13,400 nucleotides of DNA, from positions 1 through 13,400 of the forward strand of contig JACJZG010000033.1 in NCBI GenBank assembly GCA_020635715.1. Reading direction: 5' to 3'. This DNA comes from Flavobacteriales bacterium (GTDB lineage: Bacteria > Bacteroidota > Bacteroidia > Flavobacteriales_F > PHOS-HE28). Positions 1-7,277 of this stretch are shown here, in pieces; positions within the stretch are counted from its first letter, which is position 1; every line of letters begins with the position of its first letter. Position numbers and translations under genes: made by a program. The notes beneath the pieces are model-generated. The model did no database searches and was not told the origin of the DNA. It saw nothing but the letters and a program-made list of their open reading frames with translations.

Positions 1-186
1 GTCGATGCGCTGGAGGCTGCCGTTGGTCGATGCGTTGTCAACGACCAGCAACTCCCATTGCTCCATCGGCAGATCCTGGCCACGCAGGGAGTCCAACGTA
101 CGTTCCAGTTGATCCAACTGGGGATCATGGGTACAGATGACCACGGCAAGCGTCATGGCCTTCGCGCTGTCGTTCACATCATCCAT
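1..186 (-). CDS. Family 2 glycosyltransferase, N-terminal fragment (cut by window edge)
   Basis: The visible 62 codons encode the start of a GT-A fold (GT2) glycosyltransferase. The segment TLAVVICTHD (about residues 12-21) is the first beta strand and nucleotide-binding loop. LERTLDSLRGQ follows as the first helix, and then ELLVVDNASTNGS (about 45-57), the classic GT2 strand with its VVDNAS signature. Such enzymes transfer a sugar from a nucleotide-sugar to a growing glycan on the cytoplasmic face of the inner membrane. The catalytic DXD and the acceptor region lie beyond the left edge, so the donor cannot be guessed. The start is ATG at 186, overlapping the end of the upstream GT4 gene by 8 nt (ATGGATGA). 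A second ATG ten codons later, directly before TLAVV, is also possible. Family assignment is firm; specificity is unknown. Confidence 0.85.
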   Translation of the reverse strand, partial: MDDVNDSAKAMTLAVVICTHDPQLDQLERTLDSLRGQDLPMEQWELLVVDNASTNGSLQRID

Positions 187-1327
187 CGGTCGCCGTCCTG
201 GACACTGCGTTCGCGAAGTAACCCAACGGGTCGGAAGGCACCCAACCCAGCAGTCGATCACGAGCACGTAGACCCATGGCGGCCCATTGGTCACGCGCCT
301 GCCAGGCCCGCTCCAACGCATCGTCCAAGGCATCCACCGAAGGCGCGTAGACCAGGTGACCTTCGACGCCATCGGTGATCAGGTCCCGGGCGCCACCCAC
401 ATCCGTACTGATGACCATACGTCCGTGTGCCATGGCTTCCTGCAAGGCCAGCGATCGACCTTCCATCCGCGAAGCGAACAATGCGGCATGATGCGTTGAC
501 CAGATGGCCGCCTTCTCCGGAACGTGGCCTCTGAATGTCACGTTGTGCACCCCATGCAGGCGTACGAGGCGCTCCAGTGTCGCGCGGGATCCGCCCTGAC
601 CGAAGAACGAGACGTGCAAGGGGCGTTCCCGCCATTTCGGCCGGCCCATCAGCTCGATGACGAGATCCTGCCCCTTGTGATGGGGGGACAAGGCGCCGAC
701 CATGGCCAGGGACCAACCATTCTCCGTGGAAGGGTAGGCCGGGACCTCGGTAGCGGTGTCCACGGGATTGTGAACGAGTGAAGCATGGTTGAACGCAAGG
801 CCCAGTTCGCGCTCCGTGGCCTGCCGGTTCTGTTCGGAGACGAACCACACCTGCTTCGCCCCGGCGTAGGCCTGTGCATAAGCTTCCGTCATCCCATCGT
901 TCATCGGAAGTCCTTCGATCACGAGCTGCACCACCACGGCATAGGCTTGCTTCCGTTCCCGCAGGACCTTGCTCATCCGAAGGAACTTGGGACACAGCTG
1001 GTAGCCGACCGAGAAAATGACAAGGTCCGCCTTGGTTCCATGAAGCAGCTCGAGCTCATTGCTCACGCTCATGGGTGGCGCACCATGAAGCAGTGTGGCC
1101 CACGCCTGCTGCAACCTATCGCGCTGGATCCTTCGTTCATAACGTTTGCGCAAGGTCACACCACCATCACGCAGAACTCCCAAGGGGGCTGGTTCCGGTG
1201 AATGATCCCAAACAGAGGCGGTCACATGGTGACCTTCGCCCGCCAATCGGACTGCAGCACCGCTCCAAAGCTCTTCACTGCCTCCCCAGGGAACGGCGTC
1301 GTTGGTGCTGATGAATAGATACTCCAC
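179..1327 (-). CDS. GT4 family glycosyltransferase
   Basis: This 382-residue protein has the length and layout of a GT-B fold retaining glycosyltransferase. The N-terminal acceptor domain opens with LFISTNDAVPWGGSEELW (about 4-21), whose GG loop is typical of GT4. The C-terminal donor domain includes VGALSPHHKGQDL (about 210-222), where K218 should bind the donor phosphates. It also carries the EX7E motif EGRSLALQE (E289 and E297), then AHGRMVISTDVGGARDLI. It probably adds one sugar to the polysaccharide in the cytoplasm. The start is a GTG at 1327, after a possible GGAAGG ribosome site; an in-frame TAG at 1382-1384 limits any upstream extension. A 147-nt gap separates it from the acyltransferase, unusually large for this operon. 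It overlaps the following GT2 gene by 8 nt. Sugar and linkage cannot be read from the sequence. Confidence 0.9.
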   Translation of the reverse strand: MEYLFISTNDAVPWGGSEELWSGAAVRLAGEGHHVTASVWDHSPEPAPLGVLRDGGVTLRKRYERRIQRDRLQQAWATLLHGAPPMSVSNELELLHGTKADLVIFSVGYQLCPKFLRMSKVLRERKQAYAVVVQLVIEGLPMNDGMTEAYAQAYAGAKQVWFVSEQNRQATERELGLAFNHASLVHNPVDTATEVPAYPSTENGWSLAMVGALSPHHKGQDLVIELMGRPKWRERPLHVSFFGQGGSRATLERLVRLHGVHNVTFRGHVPEKAAIWSTHHAALFASRMEGRSLALQEAMAHGRMVISTDVGGARDLITDGVEGHLVYAPSVDALDDALERAWQARDQWAAMGLRARDRLLGWVPSDPLGYFANAVSRTATDG

Positions 1328-1376
1328 TTGGTCGATCCCTTCCGACGCAGCAAAAGCCCAATGCGTTGAAGGAGTG

Positions 1377-1384
1377 CGAATCTA
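1377..1384 (-). promoter_or_regulatory. Weak candidate -7 element in the gap before the GT4 gene
   Basis: On the minus strand this reads TAGATTCG, one mismatch from the Bacteroidota -7 consensus TAnnTTTG. It lies about 50 nt before the GTG start of the GT4 gene at 1327. No clear TTG -33 element is seen 19-25 nt upstream, so this is only a candidate. It gains some weight because the 147-nt gap it sits in is one of only two sizeable gaps in the operon, and a palindrome (1411-1425) lies just upstream. Confidence 0.2.
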
Positions 1385-1410
1385 CCATGCAGATGAGGTT
1401 TGGCGACCCA

Positions 1411-1425
1411 GCAGAACAGTTCTGC
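1411..1425. repeat. 15-bp palindrome GCAGAAC-A-GTTCTGC
   Basis: A perfect 7-bp inverted repeat with a 1-bp centre lies in the 1328-1474 gap between the acyltransferase and GT4 genes. No T-run follows on the minus strand, and a 1-nt loop would force the innermost pairs open, so it does not look like an intrinsic terminator. It could be a dimeric-regulator operator just upstream of the weak -7-like element at 1377-1384, or chance. Confidence 0.35.
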
Positions 1426-1474
1426 CATTCGATAGGACATACCCCAACGACACCAACAGGCGTGAAGAAGGCCA

Positions 1475-2594
1475 TCATGCCACCATCCGCTTACGAGCTC
1501 CCCTGAACCGACGACCCAGATCAATGCTGGGTAGCTCCACAAACTTGTAGACCATCCAGGATACCACAAGTACGATGGCAAAGAGCGCGATCACGAATAC
1601 GACCACACCGAACCAACCAGATCCAACCCCTTGCATGGAAAGGTACCACCTAAGTATTGGCTGATGATATAGATAGAAACTATAACTGCAAAGGCCAATG
1701 ACCACCAATGAACGAAGAAGAAGCCGGTATCTCAACCTACGATCAAGATCCTTCATATTGACCATGTGCTCCAACAATACTGCGTGGAACAATGTGTAGA
1801 GGTAGAATTTCAGCGAATGGTGAAGGATAGTGAACTTGGATACGATTATCAGTACTCCAAATACGTATAGTAAAATCGAGTGCTTCGAAAATACCCCCCC
1901 CGGCGTAACGACGTTCCGCAATAAAAGCGCCGAAAGACCAAAATATCCAGAACTTGAACAACGATTTGTCCAGAACGGGGTTCAATGGATCCGTCGCGTA
2001 TTGGTGAACGGAGGCAAGGAGACTGATAACCAAAAGCGTGTATAGTGTTCGTTCCATGCCGAATCGACTGCGCATCCACAATAGAACTGGATAGACGAGA
2101 TAAAGCTGGGCTTCCAACGCCAGCGACCAATACGAAGGATTCATGCTGAAGAACGACGCTTCATCAAGATTATGAACGAGTAGCGCGTGCAACAGGATAT
2201 CCTTGCCTCCGAGGTCAGTTGTTATCGGAAATAGCAGAAGCATGGAAACGATGTATGGCGGATAAATGCGCCAGAACCTTTTACTGTAGAACACAGCAAG
2301 GTCCAATCGGGTTCCAGACCTCAGCCATGCAAGATGGATCAAGAAGCCGCTTATCAAGAGGAAGAGTTCAACCCCACTTGCACCGAACGCACTGGGAAGG
2401 ATGTTCCAAAGAAGATCCCTCGCCCCTACTCCATCCTTGAGCAAGAATGCACCATAGTCTTCGGAAGTGAACCTGAATCCTGGAACGAGGTCCACCTGTA
2501 TGTGGAAGAAGAAGACAAGAAGTATTGCAATGGCACGCAGTACGTCCAGATTCGCCAAATGGCCGACCTCCTGCTTCGCCATGATCTTGCTCAA
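1475..2594 (-). pseudogene. Acyltransferase family 3 (O-acetyltransferase), frameshifted at a poly-G tract
   Basis: Two adjacent reading frames together make one membrane acyltransferase (Acyl_transf_3), which would transfer an acyl group, usually acetyl, to glycan hydroxyls. The first frame, from 2594, carries NLDVLRAIAILLVFFFH (about 15-31; R20 and probable catalytic H31), GVELFLLISGFLI (74-86), RFWRIYPPY (106-114) and YWSLALEAQLYL (155-166). It leaves frame at about residue 233 and ends after 49 unrelated residues (283 aa, stop 1743). The missing half continues in another frame from about 1893 to 1475, and includes CSYSFYLYHQPI, the family's usual C-terminal motif. Removing one G from the G8 run at 1894-1901 gives a continuous 372-residue protein of normal length. 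The cause may be phase variation, a true mutation or a sequencing error. The start may be TTG 2594 (TTGA overlap) or ATG 2582. The gene is clearly AT-richer than its neighbours. Confidence 0.88.
1894..1901 (-). repeat. G8 homopolymer at the frameshift site
   Basis: Eight G on the coding strand (C8 on the plus strand) sit exactly where the acyltransferase changes frame. With eight G the codons read GCC GGG GGG GGT ATT. With seven they read GCC GGG GGG GTA TTT and enter the frame that holds the rest of the protein. This is the longest mononucleotide run I found in the window, and its length is suited to slipped-strand mispairing. Confidence 0.85.
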
Positions 2595-3856
2595 CTCCTC
2601 CTAAATAAACCCAACTTCTTGAGAAGGCCAACCACCGAGGGTGAACTCGACGGCATGCCCCGATAACCCTTGGCCAATCTACTTCCCAATGCAGGAGCCT
2701 CGATATGCTCCGGCACCAATTCCCCCGCGGACCAATTCAATGAAGAAGCACTTCTCGCGATCAGATCCACCCACTGCAGGTAGCTCCTGCCCTTCGAGTA
2801 GCGGTTCGCAACAAGGTCACGTGCCCCATCTGAACATCGGTCCCACATCGCCCTGTCGTTCACCAACTGCACGAATCGACCCGCTGCCCGTTCCGGGCGC
2901 TCATCGACCAGCAGCCCGGTGCGCCCATCGATGACCAGTTCGGGTATGCCGCTCTCCGTGGCACGCACCACCGGCACGACACCCGCCGCCATCGCTTCCA
3001 ACATGGAAACGGGCAGGCCTTCGTAGTCGGACATCAGGATCAAGGCCTGTGCTCCAAGCAGTTCCTTGCCAACCTGGTCGGGATCGAGACGACCCGAAAA
3101 GTGGATCCTCGCGACCAACCCGGCATCCGCCACCACCCGCCGAGCGCTTTCCCCAGCTGGACCCTGCCCCAAGACCCTGAACCGCAAGCGAGGGTCCAAC
3201 CGGCAGGCGTGGACCATGGTCTCTACAACAAGGCTGAAACGCTTCTGTTCCTCCACCAGCCGACCACTGTAGACCACGGTGAACGGATCCGCACTGTACA
3301 CCGCCCTGGTGTCCGGCACGTCCACCCCGTATGGGATCACAACGGGATCCGCAGCCAGACCCTCCGTCCTGCTTCGATCGGCCAGGTGTTGCGATACACA
3401 AACGAGACGACCACCACATCGTTCCGGAAGCGTGTGCCGCGCGACCTCCCAATAATCGGGGTCATCGGAATGCATGGTGAGCAGCCAAGGCAGCCCCCTC
3501 GCGCCACTGATAGCTGCTGCGATGTACATTTCGTTGAGGCACTGAGGCAGGAACACGGCTGGTCGATGCCGCTCAAGGAAGCGCAGGGTGTCGCGGATAT
3601 CCTGCTCCATCGAGGCCCCACGCTGAACGAGTTCCACCTCGACCCCCATACCGCGCAACTCAGCGACCAGGGAAGACCGCTCGATCCCAGCACCGATGTG
3701 GTGCGATCGGACCACCAAGGGGACGCCCTCGCCATGGAGGTAGGAGAGCAGGCCGTGCAACCATGTGGTGACCCCACTGATGTCATTCACCAATCCATAG
3801 TGACCGAAGGCGATGGGACGATCAAGCGCTCGGAGCGCCTCCAAGCCAGGGGTCAT
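2591..3856 (-). CDS. GT4 family glycosyltransferase
   Basis: This 421-residue protein is a GT-B fold retaining glycosyltransferase. The N-terminal domain (about 1-185) holds GLVNDISGVTTWL, the acceptor-side glycine loop. The linker PVVIPYGVDVP (171-181) is typical of GT4. In the donor domain, VVYSGRLVEEQKR (194-206) supplies R199 and K205 for the diphosphate. The EX7E motif is EGLPVSMLE (E279 and E287), followed by AAGVVPVVRATESGIPELV. About 50 extra residues follow the domain and end in a basic amphipathic stretch, VVGLLKKLGLFRRS, which may hold the enzyme on the inner membrane (inference). The ATG at 3856 overlaps the methyltransferase stop (ATGA), and its own stop overlaps the TTG of the acyltransferase, so it sits in a coupled series. 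Donor and linkage are unknown. Confidence 0.92.
   Translation of the reverse strand: MTPGLEALRALDRPIAFGHYGLVNDISGVTTWLHGLLSYLHGEGVPLVVRSHHIGAGIERSSLVAELRGMGVEVELVQRGASMEQDIRDTLRFLERHRPAVFLPQCLNEMYIAAAISGARGLPWLLTMHSDDPDYWEVARHTLPERCGGRLVCVSQHLADRSRTEGLAADPVVIPYGVDVPDTRAVYSADPFTVVYSGRLVEEQKRFSLVVETMVHACRLDPRLRFRVLGQGPAGESARRVVADAGLVARIHFSGRLDPDQVGKELLGAQALILMSDYEGLPVSMLEAMAAGVVPVVRATESGIPELVIDGRTGLLVDERPERAAGRFVQLVNDRAMWDRCSDGARDLVANRYSKGRSYLQWVDLIARSASSLNWSAGELVPEHIEAPALGSRLAKGYRGMPSSSPSVVGLLKKLGLFRRS
2595..2602 (-). promoter_or_regulatory. AGGAGGAG Shine-Dalgarno-like sequence, acyltransferase start
   Basis: The minus strand reads AGGAGGAG directly before the TTG at 2594. It also encodes the last residues (RRS) of the upstream GT4. 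Its core is only about 2 nt from TTG 2594 and about 12-14 nt from ATG 2582, so it does not settle which start is used. It is the strongest such sequence at any junction here. Confidence 0.45.
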
Positions 3857-4617
3857 GCCAAGCGCCTTCTGATACGGGAGAGCAGCGAAGCCCCCCCGTT
3901 GCCAACTGTCTTGGGTGCGTGGATGGACACCTGCCTTACCGCCTCGAAAAGCCCACGTTGGGACTCGCGCACCTCGAGCGGTCCCCTACGCTCCGAAGGC
4001 TGAAGTACGGCACAGGCGAAGCCACCCCACATGCTTCGTGCTGGCGCGGTGTCGTAAGCATGCTCGTGATAGATCCCCGGGATGAAGTCCAGATCGATGG
4101 CATGCACATGCGGCGAACCCGCCCAATCGGCGGTCCGGATCCCTTCACGGCATTCTGGATTGAAGCTGTCGTGCATGATGATGATGCAACGACCCTTCGG
4201 GCGGAACGACAACAGGATGTTGATGTCATTGCGCACACCCTTCGTGGAATGATCACCATCCACGAGGATGAAGTCGATGTTCTCACCTGATCGTTCCCGT
4301 TCAGCGATGAGCGTTGGGAGCACTTCCGCGGAAGGCCCGGTGTGGTAGCTCACGTTCGGGAATCGACCGGCCAATCGCTCGGGCACGGTGGGGTCGATGT
4401 CCACAGAATGAACGCGCTCCGAGAAATGGGAGATCACCTGCAGGGATCCTCCCTTGTACGTACCGATCTCCAGGGAGACCTTCGGCCGGATCCTCCGCAG
4501 CAGGTCCTGCAAGGCATATCGTTCGCAGTTCGTCATCTGCCAATGCAGCGCGAAGGCCGGGTCGCTGGTCAGTCCATCGTCCGGTGCATGATACCGGTGA
4601 ATGCTCGGGGTGTTCAT
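3853..4617 (-). CDS. Class I SAM-dependent methyltransferase (Methyltransf_24-like)
   Basis: A 254-residue protein with a Rossmann-type methyltransferase core. VSLEIGTYKGGSL (47-59) is the SAM-binding glycine loop (motif I), and HSVDIDP (70-76) carries the acidic residue for the ribose. IDFILVDGDHSTKGVRND (114-131) and IIIMHDSFNP (145-154) are the further core motifs typical of Methyltransf_24 and the related CmcI-type enzymes, whose D and H residues can bind a metal. It most likely methylates a sugar of the exported glycan in the cytoplasm. The start is uncertain: ATG 4617 lies 28 nt after the pyruvyl transferase gene, while an in-frame TTG at 4653 would add 12 residues and overlap that gene by 8 nt. 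The C-terminus (GGASLLSRIRRRLA) is basic and contains a G7 run. The stop overlaps the next GT4 start (ATGA). Confidence 0.85.
   Translation of the reverse strand: MNTPSIHRYHAPDDGLTSDPAFALHWQMTNCERYALQDLLRRIRPKVSLEIGTYKGGSLQVISHFSERVHSVDIDPTVPERLAGRFPNVSYHTGPSAEVLPTLIAERERSGENIDFILVDGDHSTKGVRNDINILLSFRPKGRCIIIMHDSFNPECREGIRTADWAGSPHVHAIDLDFIPGIYHEHAYDTAPARSMWGGFACAVLQPSERRGPLEVRESQRGLFEAVRQVSIHAPKTVGNGGASLLSRIRRRLA
3891..3897 (-). repeat. G7 homopolymer near the 3' end of the methyltransferase gene
   Basis: Seven G on the coding strand (AAC GGG GGG GCT, encoding N-G-G-A) lie 13 codons before the stop. The frame is intact here. A slip would replace the basic C-terminal tail and uncouple the stop from the ATG of the next gene at 3856. 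It is the second-longest mononucleotide run I noticed in the window. Confidence 0.6.
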
Positions 4618-4645
4618 CCGCGTGAGAGGGTCAACAAGGTATCCA

Positions 4646-5827
4646 TTATACAACGCTATCCGGGTCTCCCAGCAAGGCCGCGACCGAGGCGAATCCGCTG
4701 GCGCGCAGGGCCGCCATGCGGCGCATCATCTCCCCCCTGTTCCAAGAGCGGGTGGAGACCAGGCGTTCCAGCAACGCGGGCTCCGGGCCGGAGCTTCCGC
4801 ATCGCACCAGGTGATCACCGATGCCCAGGCGCTCGAAGAGATCGCGCAATTTGCTGTTCGGAAGTTGGTAGCGGTCCGCATTCTCGATCCCGATCAGGTT
4901 CGCAGCGCTCACTTGAAGGGTGAGAATGGATCCATGGAAGCGATCGGTGACCATCAGATCCAATTGTTGATAGCCACGCAAGGCATTCCCCACCACGGCC
5001 GCAGGATCGTCGAGGTCGACCTCGGCTCCAGGCGGATGCATGTAGTCGATCACCTCGAATCCCTGACCAGCTACGATCGCAGCGACACGTTCATACAGAC
5101 CTGGGTCCGCTACCGCCACACCGGCCAGCGGCCGCTCGCGCCTCGACGATGGCGGTGTCGTGGTCGGGACCAGGTGGGTGATGTCCATGAGGATCGTCGG
5201 ATCCGGGACATGGGCCATGTGATCGGAACGATAGCCGGCATCGCTCAACAAACCCTCCGCGGTGGCGTCGCGGTATAGGATCCGATCGAAGGATCCCAAA
5301 TCCTGTCGAACAGTGCCCAGACGCTCCCGCTCCTGAGCACCGCCCACGTACGGATCGAAGGAGACGGCGAGGCCGACCTTCCGCGGTCCGGAAAGACCGG
5401 GCAGGTAGTATGCATTGGGGGGCAGGGCATCCGCGATCGGCTCCCCGAAGTAACCATCGAGTTGGAACACGGTATCACTGCCCACCACCACCATGTCATA
5501 GGCCGCATCGCTGATCCTCCCCATCAGTTCATACACACCGAGGCCCACGGGCAAGGACGGCCCGAAAGCACAGCGTTCACGCAGGAAGCGGTCATAGGCG
5601 CGCTCGCTGCGGATGAAGTCATTCTCCACCACCTTCGCGAACAGACCCTTTCCCTTTGTGCTCCTCCGCTGCCTGGCCTTGAAGGCCTCGGAAACGGCCG
5701 GGACGTGATCGATCACCTCCACCTGCGCCTGTGGGTAAAGACGCGTGAGCAGGTTGTATGAACAGTAGGTCTGCAACACCGATCCGATGTTGACCACGTG
5801 GTGATAGGTAAGCAGTCCGATGCGCAT
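4646..5827 (-). CDS. Polysaccharide pyruvyl transferase family protein
   Basis: This 393-residue protein matches the polysaccharide pyruvyl transferase family (PF04230; CsaB, WcaK and ExoV relatives). These enzymes move the enolpyruvyl group of phosphoenolpyruvate onto a sugar to form a pyruvate ketal. Visible signatures in order are YHHVVNIGSVLQTY (8-21, the family's N-terminal N-x-G region), DMVVVGSDTVFQLDG (111-125), GLAVSF (152-157), LYRDATAEGLL (184-194), VPDPTIL (207-213) and VTDRFHGSILTLQ (293-305), the most diagnostic motif. Length is normal for the family. It starts at ATG 5827, 16 nt after the phosphatase-like gene, with AGGGA just upstream. A negatively charged pyruvate group could decorate the repeat unit or cap the chain; the sequence does not distinguish these. 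Some family members have other roles, so the exact reaction is inferred. Confidence 0.9.
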   Translation of the reverse strand: MRIGLLTYHHVVNIGSVLQTYCSYNLLTRLYPQAQVEVIDHVPAVSEAFKARQRRSTKGKGLFAKVVENDFIRSERAYDRFLRERCAFGPSLPVGLGVYELMGRISDAAYDMVVVGSDTVFQLDGYFGEPIADALPPNAYYLPGLSGPRKVGLAVSFDPYVGGAQERERLGTVRQDLGSFDRILYRDATAEGLLSDAGYRSDHMAHVPDPTILMDITHLVPTTTPPSSRRERPLAGVAVADPGLYERVAAIVAGQGFEVIDYMHPPGAEVDLDDPAAVVGNALRGYQQLDLMVTDRFHGSILTLQVSAANLIGIENADRYQLPNSKLRDLFERLGIGDHLVRCGSSGPEPALLERLVSTRSWNRGEMMRRMAALRASGFASVAALLGDPDSVV

Positions 5828-5843
5828 GGATCCCTCGCGAGCG

Positions 5844-7277
5844 CTAGCTGAAATGGTTCAATACGAGCGGATGCACCACGGTCAGGTCGAATTGACCGAC
5901 TGGATCCACATCGCCAAGGAAAGCGGGATCCACGGCGCACAAGGCGGCACTGCTCTTCTTGCCACTGGCGATGTCCCGGGTCAAACCGTGCAGGTCCGTC
6001 CATGTCCGATAATACGGATTCGGCTGTACCGCAGCACCGACCTGTTCCGGGAAGCAATCCTCGGGATGATCCACCCAAAGCTCTGGCAACAACGCCTCCT
6101 TCGGCGAGCCTGCGTGCTCCGACCGGAAGGGACGAGCGACAAGTCCGACCTCCTTCGCGACCGGGTGCGCGTTGAAGCGATCGGCGATCGAGGAGATCAT
6201 CTGGTTCCGTGCTTCGCCATCCAGGCTCCGTCCGCCGAAGCGCTCGTCGTTCAGGAAGACCCCGGGCACATAGTAATGTGCAAAAGCCTCAGACCTGGCA
6301 TGATCGACTCGCCGGACCTTGGGAAGGTGCGGGACCGGATGAACACCTGCCGCTTCGCGTATGGCCTGTTGCATCCTCCCCTTCACCTTCTGCACGATCC
6401 CACGGGCGGCGGGAGGGGGATCCAGATGTTGCAACACACCGATATCCTCGAGGATCACATTGAAATTCACCATCCGCTTGAACGGGGCCATGCCGTGATC
6501 GGAGACGACCATCACCTGCTCAGGAGCAAGCATGTCGACGGTGTACCGTAGCGTATCATCCAATGCAGAGTAGAACTGCTGCAACAGGTAATGCAACGCG
6601 GAGCTGGCCTTGCCACGTGACATCAGCTGCTCGATGGTGTACATGAAGATGTTCGCCAGCACCACCGGCTCCTTCTGCACGAAGAAACCCATGTCACACG
6701 GACCGTATCGCTTCACCATATCGACGTAGATCCGAACCCGCCTCCAAATGGCCTCGGTACACTTGTCGAAGAAGAGATCCGTGCTCCGGATCCCGGAAAC
6801 ATTGAATCGTGTCTCCCAGATCATCCGCTCCTCGATCATCATGGCCTGCAGCTCCGGTGGGTGACAGGCTTGGACAGGGATCCTGCATTCCGGACTGAAG
6901 CCGCCACCGGCACCACCGAGCACCACACCATTCACGGCGGGTGCAGGCATCATGGTCGGTAGATTCAACCAGGCGGACCGCTTGCCGCGTGCATCAAGTT
7001 CCATCCAAAGCGGTCGGCGATCCAGGTCCCGTGGGAAGTTCTTCGACCCGAACGATTGGGTGAAGCGCGGTGTGCCATCCAATGCAGGCTGCTCATAGAA
7101 CGCCCCGGTGACCGTACCCGGAGCTCCGGAGAGCATCTTGGTCCAACCCCGGCTCCACAGGTCCTCTTTAACAGGCAGGACGGCCAGGCGCTTGAGCAGA
7201 CCTTGCAGAAAGGGCATGTCGAAATGATCGACGAGGCGCCGGTCCATGCCATCCAGTCCGATCACCAGTAGTTTCAT
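5844..7277 (-). CDS. Alkaline phosphatase superfamily (phosphodiesterase-like) protein with altered metal site
   Basis: This 477-residue protein resembles type I phosphodiesterase / nucleotide pyrophosphatase proteins (PF01663). LLVIGLDGMD (3-12) supplies the first metal aspartate, D9. WTKMLSG (45-51) holds T46 at the nucleophile position. RPLWMELDARGKR...NLPTMMPAP...NGVVLGG (88-122) is the conserved middle region, and VVSDHGMAPFKRMVNFN (257-273) gives D260 and H261. The usual DxxxH pair for the second zinc, in a segment normally like SETDRVQH, is here KEPVVLAN, giving V205 and N209. H430 may be the remaining histidine ligand, but this is uncertain. It has no obvious signal peptide or membrane segment, so it is probably cytoplasmic. 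It overlaps the second Wzt gene (ATGA) and precedes the pyruvyl transferase, so it belongs to glycan synthesis or export. It may use one metal, have changed chemistry or be catalytically dead. Its substrate is unknown. Confidence 0.82.
   Translation of the reverse strand: MKLLVIGLDGMDRRLVDHFDMPFLQGLLKRLAVLPVKEDLWSRGWTKMLSGAPGTVTGAFYEQPALDGTPRFTQSFGSKNFPRDLDRRPLWMELDARGKRSAWLNLPTMMPAPAVNGVVLGGAGGGFSPECRIPVQACHPPELQAMMIEERMIWETRFNVSGIRSTDLFFDKCTEAIWRRVRIYVDMVKRYGPCDMGFFVQKEPVVLANIFMYTIEQLMSRGKASSALHYLLQQFYSALDDTLRYTVDMLAPEQVMVVSDHGMAPFKRMVNFNVILEDIGVLQHLDPPPAARGIVQKVKGRMQQAIREAAGVHPVPHLPKVRRVDHARSEAFAHYYVPGVFLNDERFGGRSLDGEARNQMISSIADRFNAHPVAKEVGLVARPFRSEHAGSPKEALLPELWVDHPEDCFPEQVGAAVQPNPYYRTWTDLHGLTRDIASGKKSSAALCAVDPAFLGDVDPVGQFDLTVVHPLVLNHFS

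Noticed and set aside
291..995. A 234-codon minus-strand frame inside the last GT4 gene
   Set aside because: It lies in a different frame of the same strand as a GT4 with clear EX7E and donor motifs. The alternative product is compositionally odd and unrecognisable.
3101..4003. A 300-codon open frame on the plus strand
   Set aside because: It is antisense to the GT4 and methyltransferase genes, whose motifs are intact. The product lacks domain-like patterns, and long antisense frames are expected in GC-rich coding DNA.
4601..5278. A 225-codon plus-strand frame opposite the pyruvyl transferase
   Set aside because: The pyruvyl transferase on the other strand has strong motifs; this frame has none.
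5820..6551. A 243-codon plus-strand frame opposite the phosphatase-like gene
   Set aside because: It is a mirror of the well-supported minus-strand gene, with no family motif of its own.
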